This document shows positions 15,683 to 24,784 of a DNA stretch of 64,000 bases, piece by piece. Below the pieces are notes generated by a model. That model worked only from the letters and a program-made list of their open reading frames with translations. It was not told the DNA's origin and did no database searches. The stretch spans positions 3,716,501 through 3,780,500 of the forward strand of contig NZ_AP023081.1 of the NCBI RefSeq assembly GCF_026072635.1, given 5' to 3'. This stretch comes from Pseudomonas solani. Its GTDB lineage: Bacteria; Pseudomonadota; Gammaproteobacteria; Pseudomonadales; Pseudomonadaceae. Position 1 is the stretch's first letter, and the number at the start of each line of letters is the position of its first letter. A program made the translations under genes and the position numbers.

Positions 15683-18127
15683 ATGTCGTCCCCCCTTCTG
15701 CGCCCTGGCCTGCTGGCCCTGGCAATCGCTCTCGCCAGCGCCGGCCAGCCGCTCGTGGCCCTGGCCGAGTCCAGCACCAGCCAGGCTGCCGTGCGCAGCT
15801 ATGACATCCCTGCCGGCCCGCTGGGCGAGACCCTGGCACGCATCTCCCGAGAGAGCGGCCGCACCCTCTCCGCTGATCCGGCGCTGGTCCAGGGCAAGCG
15901 GGCACCGGCGGTGCGCGGCCAGTTCTCGGCCGAGCAGGCGATGCAGCAGGCGTTGGCAGGCAGCGGGCTGGCACTGATCGTCACGGGCGGCGGCACGCTG
16001 TCGCTGGTGCCCATGGCAAAGGGTGAGGGGCTGGAGCTGGGTGCAACGACCATCACCAGCTCGCTGCTGGGCGATACCACCGAGGGCACCGGTTCCTACA
16101 CCACGGGTTCGACCCGCACCGCCACCAAGTTGCCGCTGTCCATCCGCGAGACGCCGCAATCGGTCAGCGTGATCACCAGCCAGCGCATCCGCGATCAGGA
16201 AATGGTCAGCCTGGAAGACGTGCTGACCCAGGCTCCCGGTGTGCTCTACAAGAAGAAGAGCAACTCCTCGGACGAGGAAGTGGGCATCTTTTCCCGTGGC
16301 ATGAAGATCGAGAACTTCCAGGTCGACGGCATCCCCACGGTCTTCGAACCCTCCATGAGCAGTCAGTCCAACGACATGGCGGTGTATGACCGGGTCGAGA
16401 TCGTGCGCGGCGCCACCGGCCTGCTCAGTGGCATCGGCCAGCCTTCCGCCACCATCAACATGGTGCGCAAGCGCCCGACCCGCGAGTTCGCCGCGTCGGT
16501 CCAGGGCAGCGCCGGCTCCTGGGACAACTACCGCACCGAGGTGGATGTCTCCGGCCCGATGAACGAGCAAGGCACCCTGCGCGGCCGCCTGGTGGGCGCC
16601 TACCAGACCGCCAACTCCTTCACCGACCGCCTCAGCACCGAGCGCCAGGTGGCCTATGGCGTGATCGAGGCGGACCTGAGCGAGCGCGATACCGTCAGCT
16701 TCGGCATCGACTACCAGGTGCGCAACTGCGACGCCTGCGGCTATTTCGGCTTCCCGGCCTTCTACAGCAATGGCCAGCGCACCGACTTCAAGCGCTCCTT
16801 CAACTCGGCCGCCGACTGGAGCTACGCGGATCGCCAGCGCACCTCGATCTTCGGTACCTACGAGCACCGCTTCGATAACGAGTGGATGGCCAAGGTCGCC
16901 GTCACCAACGTGCGTGACGACAACGACGTCGAGTACGGCTGGTTCAGCAGCAATGGCTACCCCAATCAGCAGACCGGTGCGGGCACCAGCCTGTATTTCG
17001 CCAAGTGGCCGAGCAAGCCCGAGCAGAACTCGGTGGATGCCTATGCCTCCGGTCCCTTCAACCTGTTCGGCCGCGAGCACGAGCTGGTGGTGGGCGCCAG
17101 CGCCATGCGTTACCGCAGCAACACCGGTGCCTACCCGCTGTGGGTGGATCGCAGCGGCAGCGGCTGGGACCCGACCATTCCCAACGTCTTCGAATGGCGC
17201 GGCGACATCTCCAAGCCGCCGTTCAACCGCATCGGCGACCTGGAGTACAGCCAGCGCCAGTACGCGGCCTACAGCACGGCCCGCTTCAAGCTCACCGATG
17301 ACCTGTCGCTGATCCTCGGCAGCCGCCTGAGCTACTTCAAGGTCGACCAGACATCCGCCTATTACGGCTATGACCCGATCTCCCTGAAGAAGCGCGAGAA
17401 CGGCGAGCTCACGCCATACGCCGGCATCGTCTACGACCTGGACGACAACCACTCGGTCTACGCCAGCTACACCAGCATCTACAAACCGCAGTCGAGCAGG
17501 ACCGTCGAAGGGAAATTCATGGACCCCACCGAAGGCGACAGCTACGAAGTGGGGGCGAAGGGCGAGTACTACGACGGCCGGCTCAACCTCACCGCTGCGC
17601 TGTTCGAGTCCAAGCTGAGCAACTACGCGGTCGGCACCGGGCTGTACGACGCCTTCGACAACGAGATGGTGGCGCCCGCGAAGATCAAGATCAAAGGCCT
17701 GGAGCTCGAAGTCGCCGGTGAACTCATGCCGGGCTGGCAAGTGCAGGCGGCCTACAGCCACGTGAACACCTACTACCCGCAAGGCGTCGATGTGAACGTC
17801 GGTTTCCCACGGAACAACGTCAAGCTCTTCACCACCTACGACCTGACCGGGGACCTGAACCGTCTCACCCTCGGCGGCGGCGTGCGTTGGGAAAGCGCGA
17901 CCCGCTACGGCAATACCCAGGTGATCCCCGGCACCACCTTGCAAGCCAAGCAGGGCAGCTACGCCCTGGTGGACCTGCTGGCGCGCTACCGCTTCGACGA
18001 GCACTTCACCGGCACCCTCAACGTCAACAACCTGTTCGACAAGGAGTACTACGCCAGCACCAGCGTCTACAGCGACCTCTACGGTGAGCCGCGCAGCCTG
18101 ACCGCTTCGCTGCGCTGGGAATATTGA
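15683..18127 (+). CDS. TonB-dependent siderophore receptor with STN domain (second system)
   Basis: An 814-aa outer-membrane receptor. Signal peptide about residues 1-28 (ending PLVALAES), STN domain about 38-90 (SYDIPAGPLGETLARIS), plug domain with TPQSVSVITSQRIRDQE and GLLSGIGQPSATINMVRKRP, then the barrel ending SLTASLRWEY. The style is FpvA/FhuE-like, with the plug motif RGMKIENFQVDGIP. A ribosome site AAGGAG precedes the ATG. It belongs with the sigma/FecR pair upstream. The siderophore cannot be named from sequence. Confidence 0.93.
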   Translation: MSSPLLRPGLLALAIALASAGQPLVALAESSTSQAAVRSYDIPAGPLGETLARISRESGRTLSADPALVQGKRAPAVRGQFSAEQAMQQALAGSGLALIVTGGGTLSLVPMAKGEGLELGATTITSSLLGDTTEGTGSYTTGSTRTATKLPLSIRETPQSVSVITSQRIRDQEMVSLEDVLTQAPGVLYKKKSNSSDEEVGIFSRGMKIENFQVDGIPTVFEPSMSSQSNDMAVYDRVEIVRGATGLLSGIGQPSATINMVRKRPTREFAASVQGSAGSWDNYRTEVDVSGPMNEQGTLRGRLVGAYQTANSFTDRLSTERQVAYGVIEADLSERDTVSFGIDYQVRNCDACGYFGFPAFYSNGQRTDFKRSFNSAADWSYADRQRTSIFGTYEHRFDNEWMAKVAVTNVRDDNDVEYGWFSSNGYPNQQTGAGTSLYFAKWPSKPEQNSVDAYASGPFNLFGREHELVVGASAMRYRSNTGAYPLWVDRSGSGWDPTIPNVFEWRGDISKPPFNRIGDLEYSQRQYAAYSTARFKLTDDLSLILGSRLSYFKVDQTSAYYGYDPISLKKRENGELTPYAGIVYDLDDNHSVYASYTSIYKPQSSRTVEGKFMDPTEGDSYEVGAKGEYYDGRLNLTAALFESKLSNYAVGTGLYDAFDNEMVAPAKIKIKGLELEVAGELMPGWQVQAAYSHVNTYYPQGVDVNVGFPRNNVKLFTTYDLTGDLNRLTLGGGVRWESATRYGNTQVIPGTTLQAKQGSYALVDLLARYRFDEHFTGTLNVNNLFDKEYYASTSVYSDLYGEPRSLTASLRWEY

Positions 18128-18138
18128 TCGCAGCCGCT

Positions 18139-18395
18139 CAGGCCCCGGGCTGAAGCCCGGGCTATGGCGTGACGCTGTGCGTAGGGTGGAGGTCGCTTTT
18201 TACCTCCACCAGCGGTGTTGCCGGTGAGTTCGCTTGGTGGACGGGTGAAGCGTCGTCCACCCTACGGCTGGCGTGCACGGAGTTGGCCCGTGGGTAGGGT
18301 GGATGACGCTTTTTTCATCCACCAGCGGTGCCGCCGGCACGCACCGGGTCGGCCTGTGTGTAGGGTGGGCCGGGCGGCGCTCCGTTTCAGCCCAC
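18139..18395. repeat. Extragenic repeat cluster (families B and A)
   Basis: A CCCGGGCTGAAGCCCGGGCT palindrome (about 18144-18163) right after the receptor stop may act as a transcription terminator. It is followed by two family-A units (18181-18215 and about 18296-18325) and an inverted segment GCGTCGTCCACCCTACGG. This occupies the whole gap between the convergent receptor and PepSY operons. Confidence 0.8.
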
Positions 18396-18415
18396 CGATT
18401 GCCGATTGCGCGCCC

Positions 18416-18736
18416 TCAGAGCCCCTTGATCTGCTTGTAGTCCAACTCGGCGGTGTGGCCGGCGCCGAGGTCGAGCAGCACGTAGAACTCGCCATCCGGG
18501 CGGGGGAAGGTGAAGCGCGAATCCGCGCCGAGCTTGCCGGCAACCAGTACCTTTTCGTCGTAGCCGATCACGTCCAGGGTCACGTCCGGGGCGGCGCTGC
18601 CGTTGGAGAGGCCGCCGGTGCAGCGGATCTGCCCTTCGGCGATGGCTTCGCACTCGACGAAGGCGTTGTGGGCGAAGGCGGCGGGGGTGGCGAGCAGCAG
18701 GGCGCTCGCCAGCAGGGTGGGGTAAAGGGGCTTCAC
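18416..18736 (-). CDS. Small periplasmic protein of the PepSY operon
   Basis: A 106-aa secreted protein of unknown function. It reads MKPLYPTLLASALLLATPAAFAHN from a GTG start at 18736, giving a clear signal peptide cut after AFA. The mature part (about 84 aa) contains two Cys residues (VECEAIAEG and IRCTGGLSN) that could form a disulfide. It overlaps the preceding gene's stop by 4 bp, so it is the third cistron of the operon with the PepSY protein. Such trios are common beside siderophore receptor loci. Confidence 0.75.
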   Translation of the reverse strand: MKPLYPTLLASALLLATPAAFAHNAFVECEAIAEGQIRCTGGLSNGSAAPDVTLDVIGYDEKVLVAGKLGADSRFTFPRPDGEFYVLLDLGAGHTAELDYKQIKGL

Positions 18737-19272
18737 AGCGTGTCTCCATTGCGGGCCAGCCATTCGATCATCGACGGCGAGACTTCCTTCAGGGGGATGG
18801 ACGCCTGGTGCACGCTGCCGTCCCAGCCTTCCACGGTCAGCCACAGGGCGTCGTCGGCGGTGGTGCCCGGCGGAATGCGTACTTCGGCGAACAGCCGGTA
18901 GGGGCTGCCGGACAGCAGCGAACCGGCGGCGCGCAGGCTGCGTGGCTTGCCGATGCGCAGGTAGGCGGCCTTCACCTGGCCGATACACTCGGCGCAGAAG
19001 GCCAGGGTGATCTCCTTCATGTAGCCGGCCTTGCCGTCGCGTTGCGGCTCGTGCAGCTCCCATTCGGCGATGCGTGCGCTCCAGGGGCCGACCGGGTATT
19101 CGCCGATCACCCGCTCGCCCAGGCCCTGCAGGCCACGGTCGAGGCTGACGTCATGGAAGTAGGCGGGCATGAAGCCCAGCGGGATCAGCACCAGCAGCGC
19201 GCTGAGGTGGAAGCGCCACTTGAGCCACAGGCGTTTGAAGCGGGATTCGGGAATCAGGGCTGCGTTGCTCAT
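18733..19272 (-). CDS. Membrane-anchored protein of the PepSY operon
   Basis: A 179-aa protein with one N-terminal transmembrane segment (about residues 22-40, FHLSALLVLIPLGFMPAYF) and a periplasmic domain that includes a CAEC motif (AFCAECIGQV). The CxxC-like pair suggests metal or redox chemistry but this is only an inference. It overlaps the PepSY gene upstream and the small secreted protein gene downstream by 4 bp each. No specific function recognised. Confidence 0.75.
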   Translation of the reverse strand: MSNAALIPESRFKRLWLKWRFHLSALLVLIPLGFMPAYFHDVSLDRGLQGLGERVIGEYPVGPWSARIAEWELHEPQRDGKAGYMKEITLAFCAECIGQVKAAYLRIGKPRSLRAAGSLLSGSPYRLFAEVRIPPGTTADDALWLTVEGWDGSVHQASIPLKEVSPSMIEWLARNGDTL

Positions 19273-20447
19273 TCGGTCGCCTCCACGGCGGTGGCGGCGG
19301 GTGTCGGGCGGGGTTTGCGCTTGAGTGCCTTGGCGGTGGCGATCACCGTGCGCTTGCTCCAGATGAGCAGGCCGCTGAGCACCATCATGCTCAGCAGCAG
19401 GCCGAAGAAGAACCAGATCATCTTCACCCAGATGCCGCCGAAGTCACCGGTGTGCAGCGGGCGCATGGACTCGGTGACGAACTCCAGGGGCGTGCGGTCG
19501 GCGAGCAGGCGCGACCCCACCAGTTCGCCCGTGTAGGGGTTGAGCTCGGCGGTCTGGAACATCAGCGGGTACCAGCCACGGCCGCCCACTTCCATCGGTG
19601 TGTAGGCGTCCGGGGCGAACATCACGAAGCTCACGTCGAAGCCGGGAATGGTCTCGGTGGCGGTGGCGACCGCCTGGTCCATGGTCACGCGCGGCACCGG
19701 CTGGCCGGGTTGCACCAGGGGGATCTGGTCACGCGGGATCAGGGTCGGCAGGCCCTCGCTGGAGATGGAGATGTGCGCGTCGGCGAGGATGGCGCGGATC
19801 AGGAACCAGATGCCGGTGATGGAAATCACCGCGATGAACCAGATCGACCAGATGCCCGAGAGGCGGTGGAAGTCGCCCCAGAAGATGCGCGCGCCCTGGC
19901 GGATGCGCAGGGTCGGCCGCAGGAAGCCGCGCCAGAAGCGCTTGTACACCACCAGCCCGGTGATCAGGGAGGCCAGCATCGGCAGGCCCAGCAGCGACAC
20001 CAGGTACCAGCCCCAGCTGTAGCCGTTGGTGAAGGGCACCAGCCACCAGCCGTGCAGGGCACGGGTGAACTGACGGAAGTCGAACAGCGGGCTGCTGCCC
20101 TGGATCTGCCCGGTGTAGGGGTTCACGTACAGGGTCGCGGAGCGCGTGTCGGGGTAGGTCACCGATGCGGTCAGGGCGAAGTGGCTTTCCTCGGGCTTGG
20201 CCAGCCACTCCACATCGGCGCTGGGGTCCTGCTTCTCGATGGCGGCGAGTATCTGGTCGAAGCTCATCAGCTCGGCGTCATCCGAGGGCGCGGTGGCGCG
20301 CACGTCGGGGTTGGCGAGCCAGATGATCTCCTCGCTGAGCACTGCCAGGGTGCCGGTGATGCACACCAGGAACACGAAGAACCAGATGGGCAATGCCAGC
20401 CAGCTGTGGACCAGGAACCAGATTTTCGAACGGGACTTCTTCGACAT
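19269..20447 (-). CDS. PepSY-associated transmembrane protein
   Basis: A 392-aa inner-membrane protein of the PepSY_TM family. Transmembrane segments are visible at about residues 15-35 (LALPIWFFVFLVCITGTLAVL), 150-170, 200-220 (SIWFIAVISITGIWFLI) and 345-370 (FFFGLLLSMMVLSGLLIW). Conserved histidines occur in ALHGWW, DFHRLSG and PLHTGDFGG. Relatives such as FoxB and FiuB-type proteins reduce or release iron from imported siderophores. I chose the ATG at 20447 (MSKKSRSKI) because the frame upstream gives no protein-like sequence. First gene of a three-gene overlapping operon. Confidence 0.88.
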   Translation of the reverse strand: MSKKSRSKIWFLVHSWLALPIWFFVFLVCITGTLAVLSEEIIWLANPDVRATAPSDDAELMSFDQILAAIEKQDPSADVEWLAKPEESHFALTASVTYPDTRSATLYVNPYTGQIQGSSPLFDFRQFTRALHGWWLVPFTNGYSWGWYLVSLLGLPMLASLITGLVVYKRFWRGFLRPTLRIRQGARIFWGDFHRLSGIWSIWFIAVISITGIWFLIRAILADAHISISSEGLPTLIPRDQIPLVQPGQPVPRVTMDQAVATATETIPGFDVSFVMFAPDAYTPMEVGGRGWYPLMFQTAELNPYTGELVGSRLLADRTPLEFVTESMRPLHTGDFGGIWVKMIWFFFGLLLSMMVLSGLLIWSKRTVIATAKALKRKPRPTPAATAVEATE

Positions 20448-20672
20448 GGGCAACGATCTTGGTAGCGGAATCAGGGCCACCGGCCTCGGCCGGTCACGGG
20501 TTCGGTTACGCCCGACCAATGGAAAAGCACCCGCCGGCCTCGGTGAGCTGGCGGGTGAAAACCAAAGGAACGACATCTCGAAGTCGAGGGGGCGTTACAT
20601 TCAGGACGGACGAGAGGGGCAAAACCCGCAACTGCAGATGCAAGAAAATGTTTCCGTCCGACTGGCGGTGGG

Positions 20673-21548
20673 TTAGACGGCCGAACTCTCGCTTGCCTCC
20701 AACTGCTCCAGCAACCACGCGCTGAAGCTGCGCGTCAGCGGGCTGAGCTCGCTGTCGCGGTGGATCAGCCAGGCCCACTTGGGGCCGCGGATGGTCTGTT
20801 CCACCAGCGGTTGCAGGCGATTCTCGGCGCGGGCCTTCTGCGCCAGCAACTGGCTGACCAGGGCGATGCCGAGGCCGTCGCAGGCGGCGTCCAGCAGCAG
20901 GCCGGGGTCGGAGAAGTTGAGGCCGCTGCTCTGCTGGCCGACGTCGATACCGGCCTCCAGCGCCCAGTGGCTCCAGTCCATTTCCCGTTCGCCGTGCAGG
21001 GTTGTGCGCTGCGCCGGCGGCGTGGCCAGCAGCGCCGGGTGGCAGGCGGGGTAGAGGCGGTCGGCGTGGAGCACGCGGAAGCTGCATTCGGCCTGGGCGG
21101 TGATGTCGTCGCGCACGGCGATGTCGATGGTCTGGGTGGCCATCTCCGGCGGCTCGTCGGTGGTGAACAGCCACAGGTCCACTTCCGGGTGCTGCTGGCG
21201 GAAGCCGCCCAGGCGCGGCACCAGCCAGTGGCGGGCGAAGGCCGGGCTGGTGTTGACCACCAGCTGGTTGGGCTTGCGGTACTGCTCCAGCCGGCGGATG
21301 CCCACGGCCAGTTGCTGCAGCAGCGCCTGGGTGGTGCCGAGCAGGTCGTGCCCGGCATCGGTGAGGGCGACGCTGCGGCCGTTGCGGTGGAACAGCGGCT
21401 GTTCGAGGAAGCCTTCGAGGCTGCGGATCTGCTGGCTGATGGCCGATTGGGTGAGGTGCAGCTCCTCGGCGGCCTTGTGGAAGCTGCCGAGGCGGGCGGC
21501 GGCTTCGAAGCCGCGCAGGGCGTTCAGCGGGGGCCAGTGCTTGAGCAT
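20673..21548 (-). CDS. LysR/GcvA-type regulator of the agmatine locus
   Basis: A 291-aa LysR-family regulator of the GcvA type. The N-terminal HTH reads PPLNALRGFEAAARLGSFHKAAEELHLTQSAISQQI, followed by the substrate-binding domain. It is divergent from the agmatine deiminase gene with a 133-bp shared region, the usual arrangement for a LysR regulator of its neighbour. Regulation of the downstream operon, perhaps in response to agmatine or putrescine, is inferred from position only. Confidence 0.85.
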   Translation of the reverse strand: MLKHWPPLNALRGFEAAARLGSFHKAAEELHLTQSAISQQIRSLEGFLEQPLFHRNGRSVALTDAGHDLLGTTQALLQQLAVGIRRLEQYRKPNQLVVNTSPAFARHWLVPRLGGFRQQHPEVDLWLFTTDEPPEMATQTIDIAVRDDITAQAECSFRVLHADRLYPACHPALLATPPAQRTTLHGEREMDWSHWALEAGIDVGQQSSGLNFSDPGLLLDAACDGLGIALVSQLLAQKARAENRLQPLVEQTIRGPKWAWLIHRDSELSPLTRSFSAWLLEQLEASESSAV

Positions 21549-21681
21549 CTCTGATAAGCCTGTCTGATCATAAATGTGGAAAATCTATCGTTTGTTGCGC
21601 CGAATTCACGGGCCTAGCATGGCATCCATTACCGCAATCGCGGTTTCAGTGATAACTAAAACTTAACTGAAGGCAATCGTC

Positions 21682-22737
21682 ATGCAGCAGCAACACGCGC
21701 AGCAGAGCGGCTGGGTCATGCCCGCCGAATGGTCCCACCACGCCGCCACCTGGATGGTCTGGCCGCACAACCAGCCGCTGTGGGAAGCCGGCTGGGGCGT
21801 GACCCTGGCTGCGGTGCAGGAGGACTTCGCCTGCGTCGCCAACGCCATCGCCCGCTTCGAGCCGGTGAAGATGGTGGTGGACCCGAGCGCCGTGGAGCGT
21901 GCCCGCGCCCTCTGCGGCCCGGGCATCGAGCTGCTGCCCCTGGCGGTCAACGACAGCTGGTGCCGTGACTCCGGCCCCAGCTTCGTCTGCCACCCGCAAC
22001 TGGGCGTGGCCGGCGTCAGCTGGCGCTTCAATGCCTGGGGCGGAAAATCGGCCCATGACCTCGACGAGGGCCTGGCCCGCCGCGTGCTCAACGGCCTGGG
22101 GCTGGACTGCTTCGGCACCGCGCTGAGCAACGAGGGCGGCGCCATCCACGTCGACGGCGACGGCACCCTGATCACCACCGAGTCGGTGCTGCTCAATGCC
22201 AACCGCAACGCAGGCATCAGCAAGGCCGAGGTGGAGGAGATTTTCGCCCGCCTGCTGGGGGTGAGGAAGACCATCTGGCTGCCGGGCGACCCGGACCACG
22301 TCACCGGCGACATGACCGACGGCCACGTCGACGGCGTCTGCGCCTTCGCCCGCCCCGGCGCGCTGCTGGTGGATGCCACCCGTGACGTCTCCTCGGTCTA
22401 CGCCCAGGTGGCGCGGGAGAACCGCCGTGCCCTGGAACTGGCCACCGACGCCCGTGGCCGCCATTTCGAGATGCTCGAACTGTTCGAGGCCAGCGACGCG
22501 GTGGACACCGAGGCCGAGGTGTTCTGCGCCTCCTACACCAACTTCTACATCGCCAACGGCGCCATCATCATGCCGGCCTATGGCATCGACGCCGACGACG
22601 AGGCCGCCGCCACCCTGCGCCTGGCCTTCCCCGGCCGCGAGGTGGTGCCGGTGCGCATCAACCAGCTGGCCCACGGCGGCGGCGGGGTGCATTGCATCAC
22701 CCAGCAGCAGCCGGCCTGGCCGCTGAAGGGGATGTGA
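21682..22737 (+). CDS. aguA: Agmatine deiminase
   Basis: A 351-aa guanidino-group-modifying enzyme that converts agmatine to N-carbamoylputrescine and ammonia. The catalytic residues are visible: Asp96 in NDSWCRDSGPSF, His215 in MTDGHVDGVC, and the nucleophile Cys338 in HGGGGVHCITQQ. Length is about normal (family ~365). The stop is 1 bp before the start of the amidase gene that takes the next step. The gene order matches the agu2ABCA' operon of P. aeruginosa PA14, so agu2A may be the better name. Confidence 0.94.
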   Translation: MQQQHAQQSGWVMPAEWSHHAATWMVWPHNQPLWEAGWGVTLAAVQEDFACVANAIARFEPVKMVVDPSAVERARALCGPGIELLPLAVNDSWCRDSGPSFVCHPQLGVAGVSWRFNAWGGKSAHDLDEGLARRVLNGLGLDCFGTALSNEGGAIHVDGDGTLITTESVLLNANRNAGISKAEVEEIFARLLGVRKTIWLPGDPDHVTGDMTDGHVDGVCAFARPGALLVDATRDVSSVYAQVARENRRALELATDARGRHFEMLELFEASDAVDTEAEVFCASYTNFYIANGAIIMPAYGIDADDEAAATLRLAFPGREVVPVRINQLAHGGGGVHCITQQQPAWPLKGM

Positions 22738-22738
22738 G

Positions 22739-23650
22739 ATGGCCAAGCTGACCGTCGCCACCACCCAGATGGCCTGCAGCTGGAACCTCGCACGCAACCT
22801 CGACCAGGCCGAGCGCCTGGTCCGTGAGGCGGCTGCCCGGGGCGCCCAGGTGATCCTGCTGCAGGAGCTGTTCGCCACCCCCTATTTCTGCATCGAGCAG
22901 AACCACCGCCACCTGGCGCTGGCCGAGGAATACGCCCAGAGCCAGGTGCTGGCGCGCTTCGCCGACCTCGCCGGGGAGCTGGGCGTGGTGCTGCCGCTGA
23001 GCTGGTTCGAGCGCGCCGGCAACGCCTTCTTCAACTCCCTGGCCATGGCCGACGCCGATGGCCGCCTGCTGGGCGTGTACCGCAAGACCCACATCCCCAA
23101 CGCCATCGGCTACCAGGAGAAGGAATACTTCAGCCCGGGCGACACCGGCTTCCGCGTCTGGGACACCGCCCACGGCCGCCTCGGCGTGGGTATATGCTGG
23201 GATCAGTGGTTCCCCGAGACCGCGCGCTGCCTGGCCTTGCAGGGGGCCGAGGTGCTGCTGTTCCCCACCGCCATCGGCTCCGAGCCCGGCGCTCAGGGCC
23301 TGGATTCCCGCGACCACTGGCAGATGACCATGCGTGGCCACGCCGCCGCCAACATCCTCCCGGTGGTGGCGGCCAACCGCGTCGGCCGCGAGGTGGCGAC
23401 CACCGACCCGGAGCTGCAGATGAGCTTCTACGGCTCCTCCTTCATCTGCGACCACAAGGGCACGTTGCTGGCCGAGGCCGATCGCGAGGGCACTACGGTG
23501 CTGCTGCAGGAGCTGGACCTCGACGCCATGGCCGAGGAACGCCTGGCCTGGGGCATCTACCGCGACCGCCGCCCGGAGATGTACGGCCCGATGCTCGGCC
23601 TCGATGGCCAGCGCACCCACGTCACCTGGCAGAACACCCGAGGAGCCTGA
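22739..23650 (+). CDS. aguB: N-carbamoylputrescine amidase
   Basis: A 303-aa nitrilase-superfamily amidase that hydrolyses N-carbamoylputrescine to putrescine, CO2 and ammonia. The Glu-Lys-Cys triad is seen in LLQELFATPYF, GVYRKTHIPN and GVGICWDQWFPE. It starts one base after the deiminase stop and ends two bases before the binding-protein gene, so the four genes form one operon. Together with the deiminase it completes conversion of agmatine to putrescine. Confidence 0.95.
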   Translation: MAKLTVATTQMACSWNLARNLDQAERLVREAAARGAQVILLQELFATPYFCIEQNHRHLALAEEYAQSQVLARFADLAGELGVVLPLSWFERAGNAFFNSLAMADADGRLLGVYRKTHIPNAIGYQEKEYFSPGDTGFRVWDTAHGRLGVGICWDQWFPETARCLALQGAEVLLFPTAIGSEPGAQGLDSRDHWQMTMRGHAAANILPVVAANRVGREVATTDPELQMSFYGSSFICDHKGTLLAEADREGTTVLLQELDLDAMAEERLAWGIYRDRRPEMYGPMLGLDGQRTHVTWQNTRGA

Positions 23651-23652
23651 GC

Positions 23653-24747
23653 ATGCGTGCCTTCCGATCGCTGTTGGTCACCGCCGCCGCCCTGGCCTGC
23701 CTGGCCGGCAACGCCCAGGCGGAGGAGAAGATCCTGCGCCTGTACAACTGGGCGGATTACTTCGCCGAGGACACCCTCAGCCGCTTCACCGCCGAGACCG
23801 GCATCCAGGTCGTCTATGACGTGATGGATGGCAGCGAAACCCTGGAAGCCAAGCTGATGGCCGGCAACAGCGGCTACGACCTGGTCTTCCCCGGCGACAC
23901 CGTGGCCGAGCGGCTGATGCGTGCCGGCGCCCTGCAGAAGCTCGACGCGAGCAAGCTCACCGGCCTGGATGACATCGAGCCCGGCCTCAAGCGCCTGCAG
24001 ACCCGCTACCCCTACTCGCGCCACGCCGTGGTGCCCTACACCTGGGGCACCATCGGCATCACCTACAACGCCGCGATGATCGCCCAGCGCCAGGCCGACG
24101 CGCCGGTGAACAGCCTCGACCTGCTGTTCAAGCCGGAGCTGGCCGCGCGCTTCGCCGACTGCGGCATCTCGGTGATCGACTCGCCCGACGAGGTGCTCGC
24201 GGTGGTGCTCAACTACCTGGGCCGCGACCCGCGCAGCGCCAAGGCCGAGGACCTGGCGGCGGCCACCGCGCTGCTGAGCGCGATCAAGCCCTACATCCGC
24301 AAGTTCCAGTCGCAGCCGGTCACCGACCTGGTCAACGGCAACCTCTGCCTGTCTCTGGGCTACAGCGGCGACGTCACCCAGTCGCAACGCGCGGCGGCGG
24401 CAGCGGGCAAACCGGTGGACTTCCAGTACCGCATCCCCCGTGAGGGCACCACGGTGTGGATGGACACCCTGGCCATCCCCGTCGATGCGCGGCACCCGGA
24501 GTACGCCTATGCCTTCATCAACTTCGTGATGCGCCCGGAGAACATGGCTGCCATCAGCAACTTCACCGGCTACCCCACTTCCAGCGCCAAGGCGCGGCCG
24601 ATGGTGGACGCCGACATGCGCGGTAACCCGGACATCTACGTCGACGATGCCGCCTATGCCCGGCTGATCCCCGGGCGCGACATCCCCCAGCGCGACATGC
24701 GAGCCCGCATGCGTGCCTGGACCAAGTTCAAGACCTCCACCCACTGA
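23653..24747 (+). CDS. Periplasmic polyamine-type binding protein (Agu2C-like)
   Basis: A 364-aa ABC-type substrate-binding protein of the PotD/PotF/SpuD family. Signal peptide MRAFRSLLVTAAALACLAGNAQA, then EEKILRLYNWADYFAEDTLSRF, the family's N-terminal signature. The C-terminal half has FPGDTVAERLM, YTWGTIGITYNAAMI and AFINFVMRPENMAAIS. AGGAG precedes the ATG at 23653. No permease or ATPase gene is nearby, so it either serves a transporter encoded elsewhere or acts as a sensor. In the agu2ABCA' arrangement this position is agu2C. Confidence 0.9.
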   Translation: MRAFRSLLVTAAALACLAGNAQAEEKILRLYNWADYFAEDTLSRFTAETGIQVVYDVMDGSETLEAKLMAGNSGYDLVFPGDTVAERLMRAGALQKLDASKLTGLDDIEPGLKRLQTRYPYSRHAVVPYTWGTIGITYNAAMIAQRQADAPVNSLDLLFKPELAARFADCGISVIDSPDEVLAVVLNYLGRDPRSAKAEDLAAATALLSAIKPYIRKFQSQPVTDLVNGNLCLSLGYSGDVTQSQRAAAAAGKPVDFQYRIPREGTTVWMDTLAIPVDARHPEYAYAFINFVMRPENMAAISNFTGYPTSSAKARPMVDADMRGNPDIYVDDAAYARLIPGRDIPQRDMRARMRAWTKFKTSTH

Positions 24748-24784
24748 AATGACCGCCGGCGCCCCTGCGCCCTGGAGAACTGCC

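Noticed and set aside
15405..18330. Regular spaced repeats that might suggest a CRISPR array
   Set aside because: Units are palindromic, few, unevenly spaced and dispersed through the window; no spacers of constant length and no cas genes.
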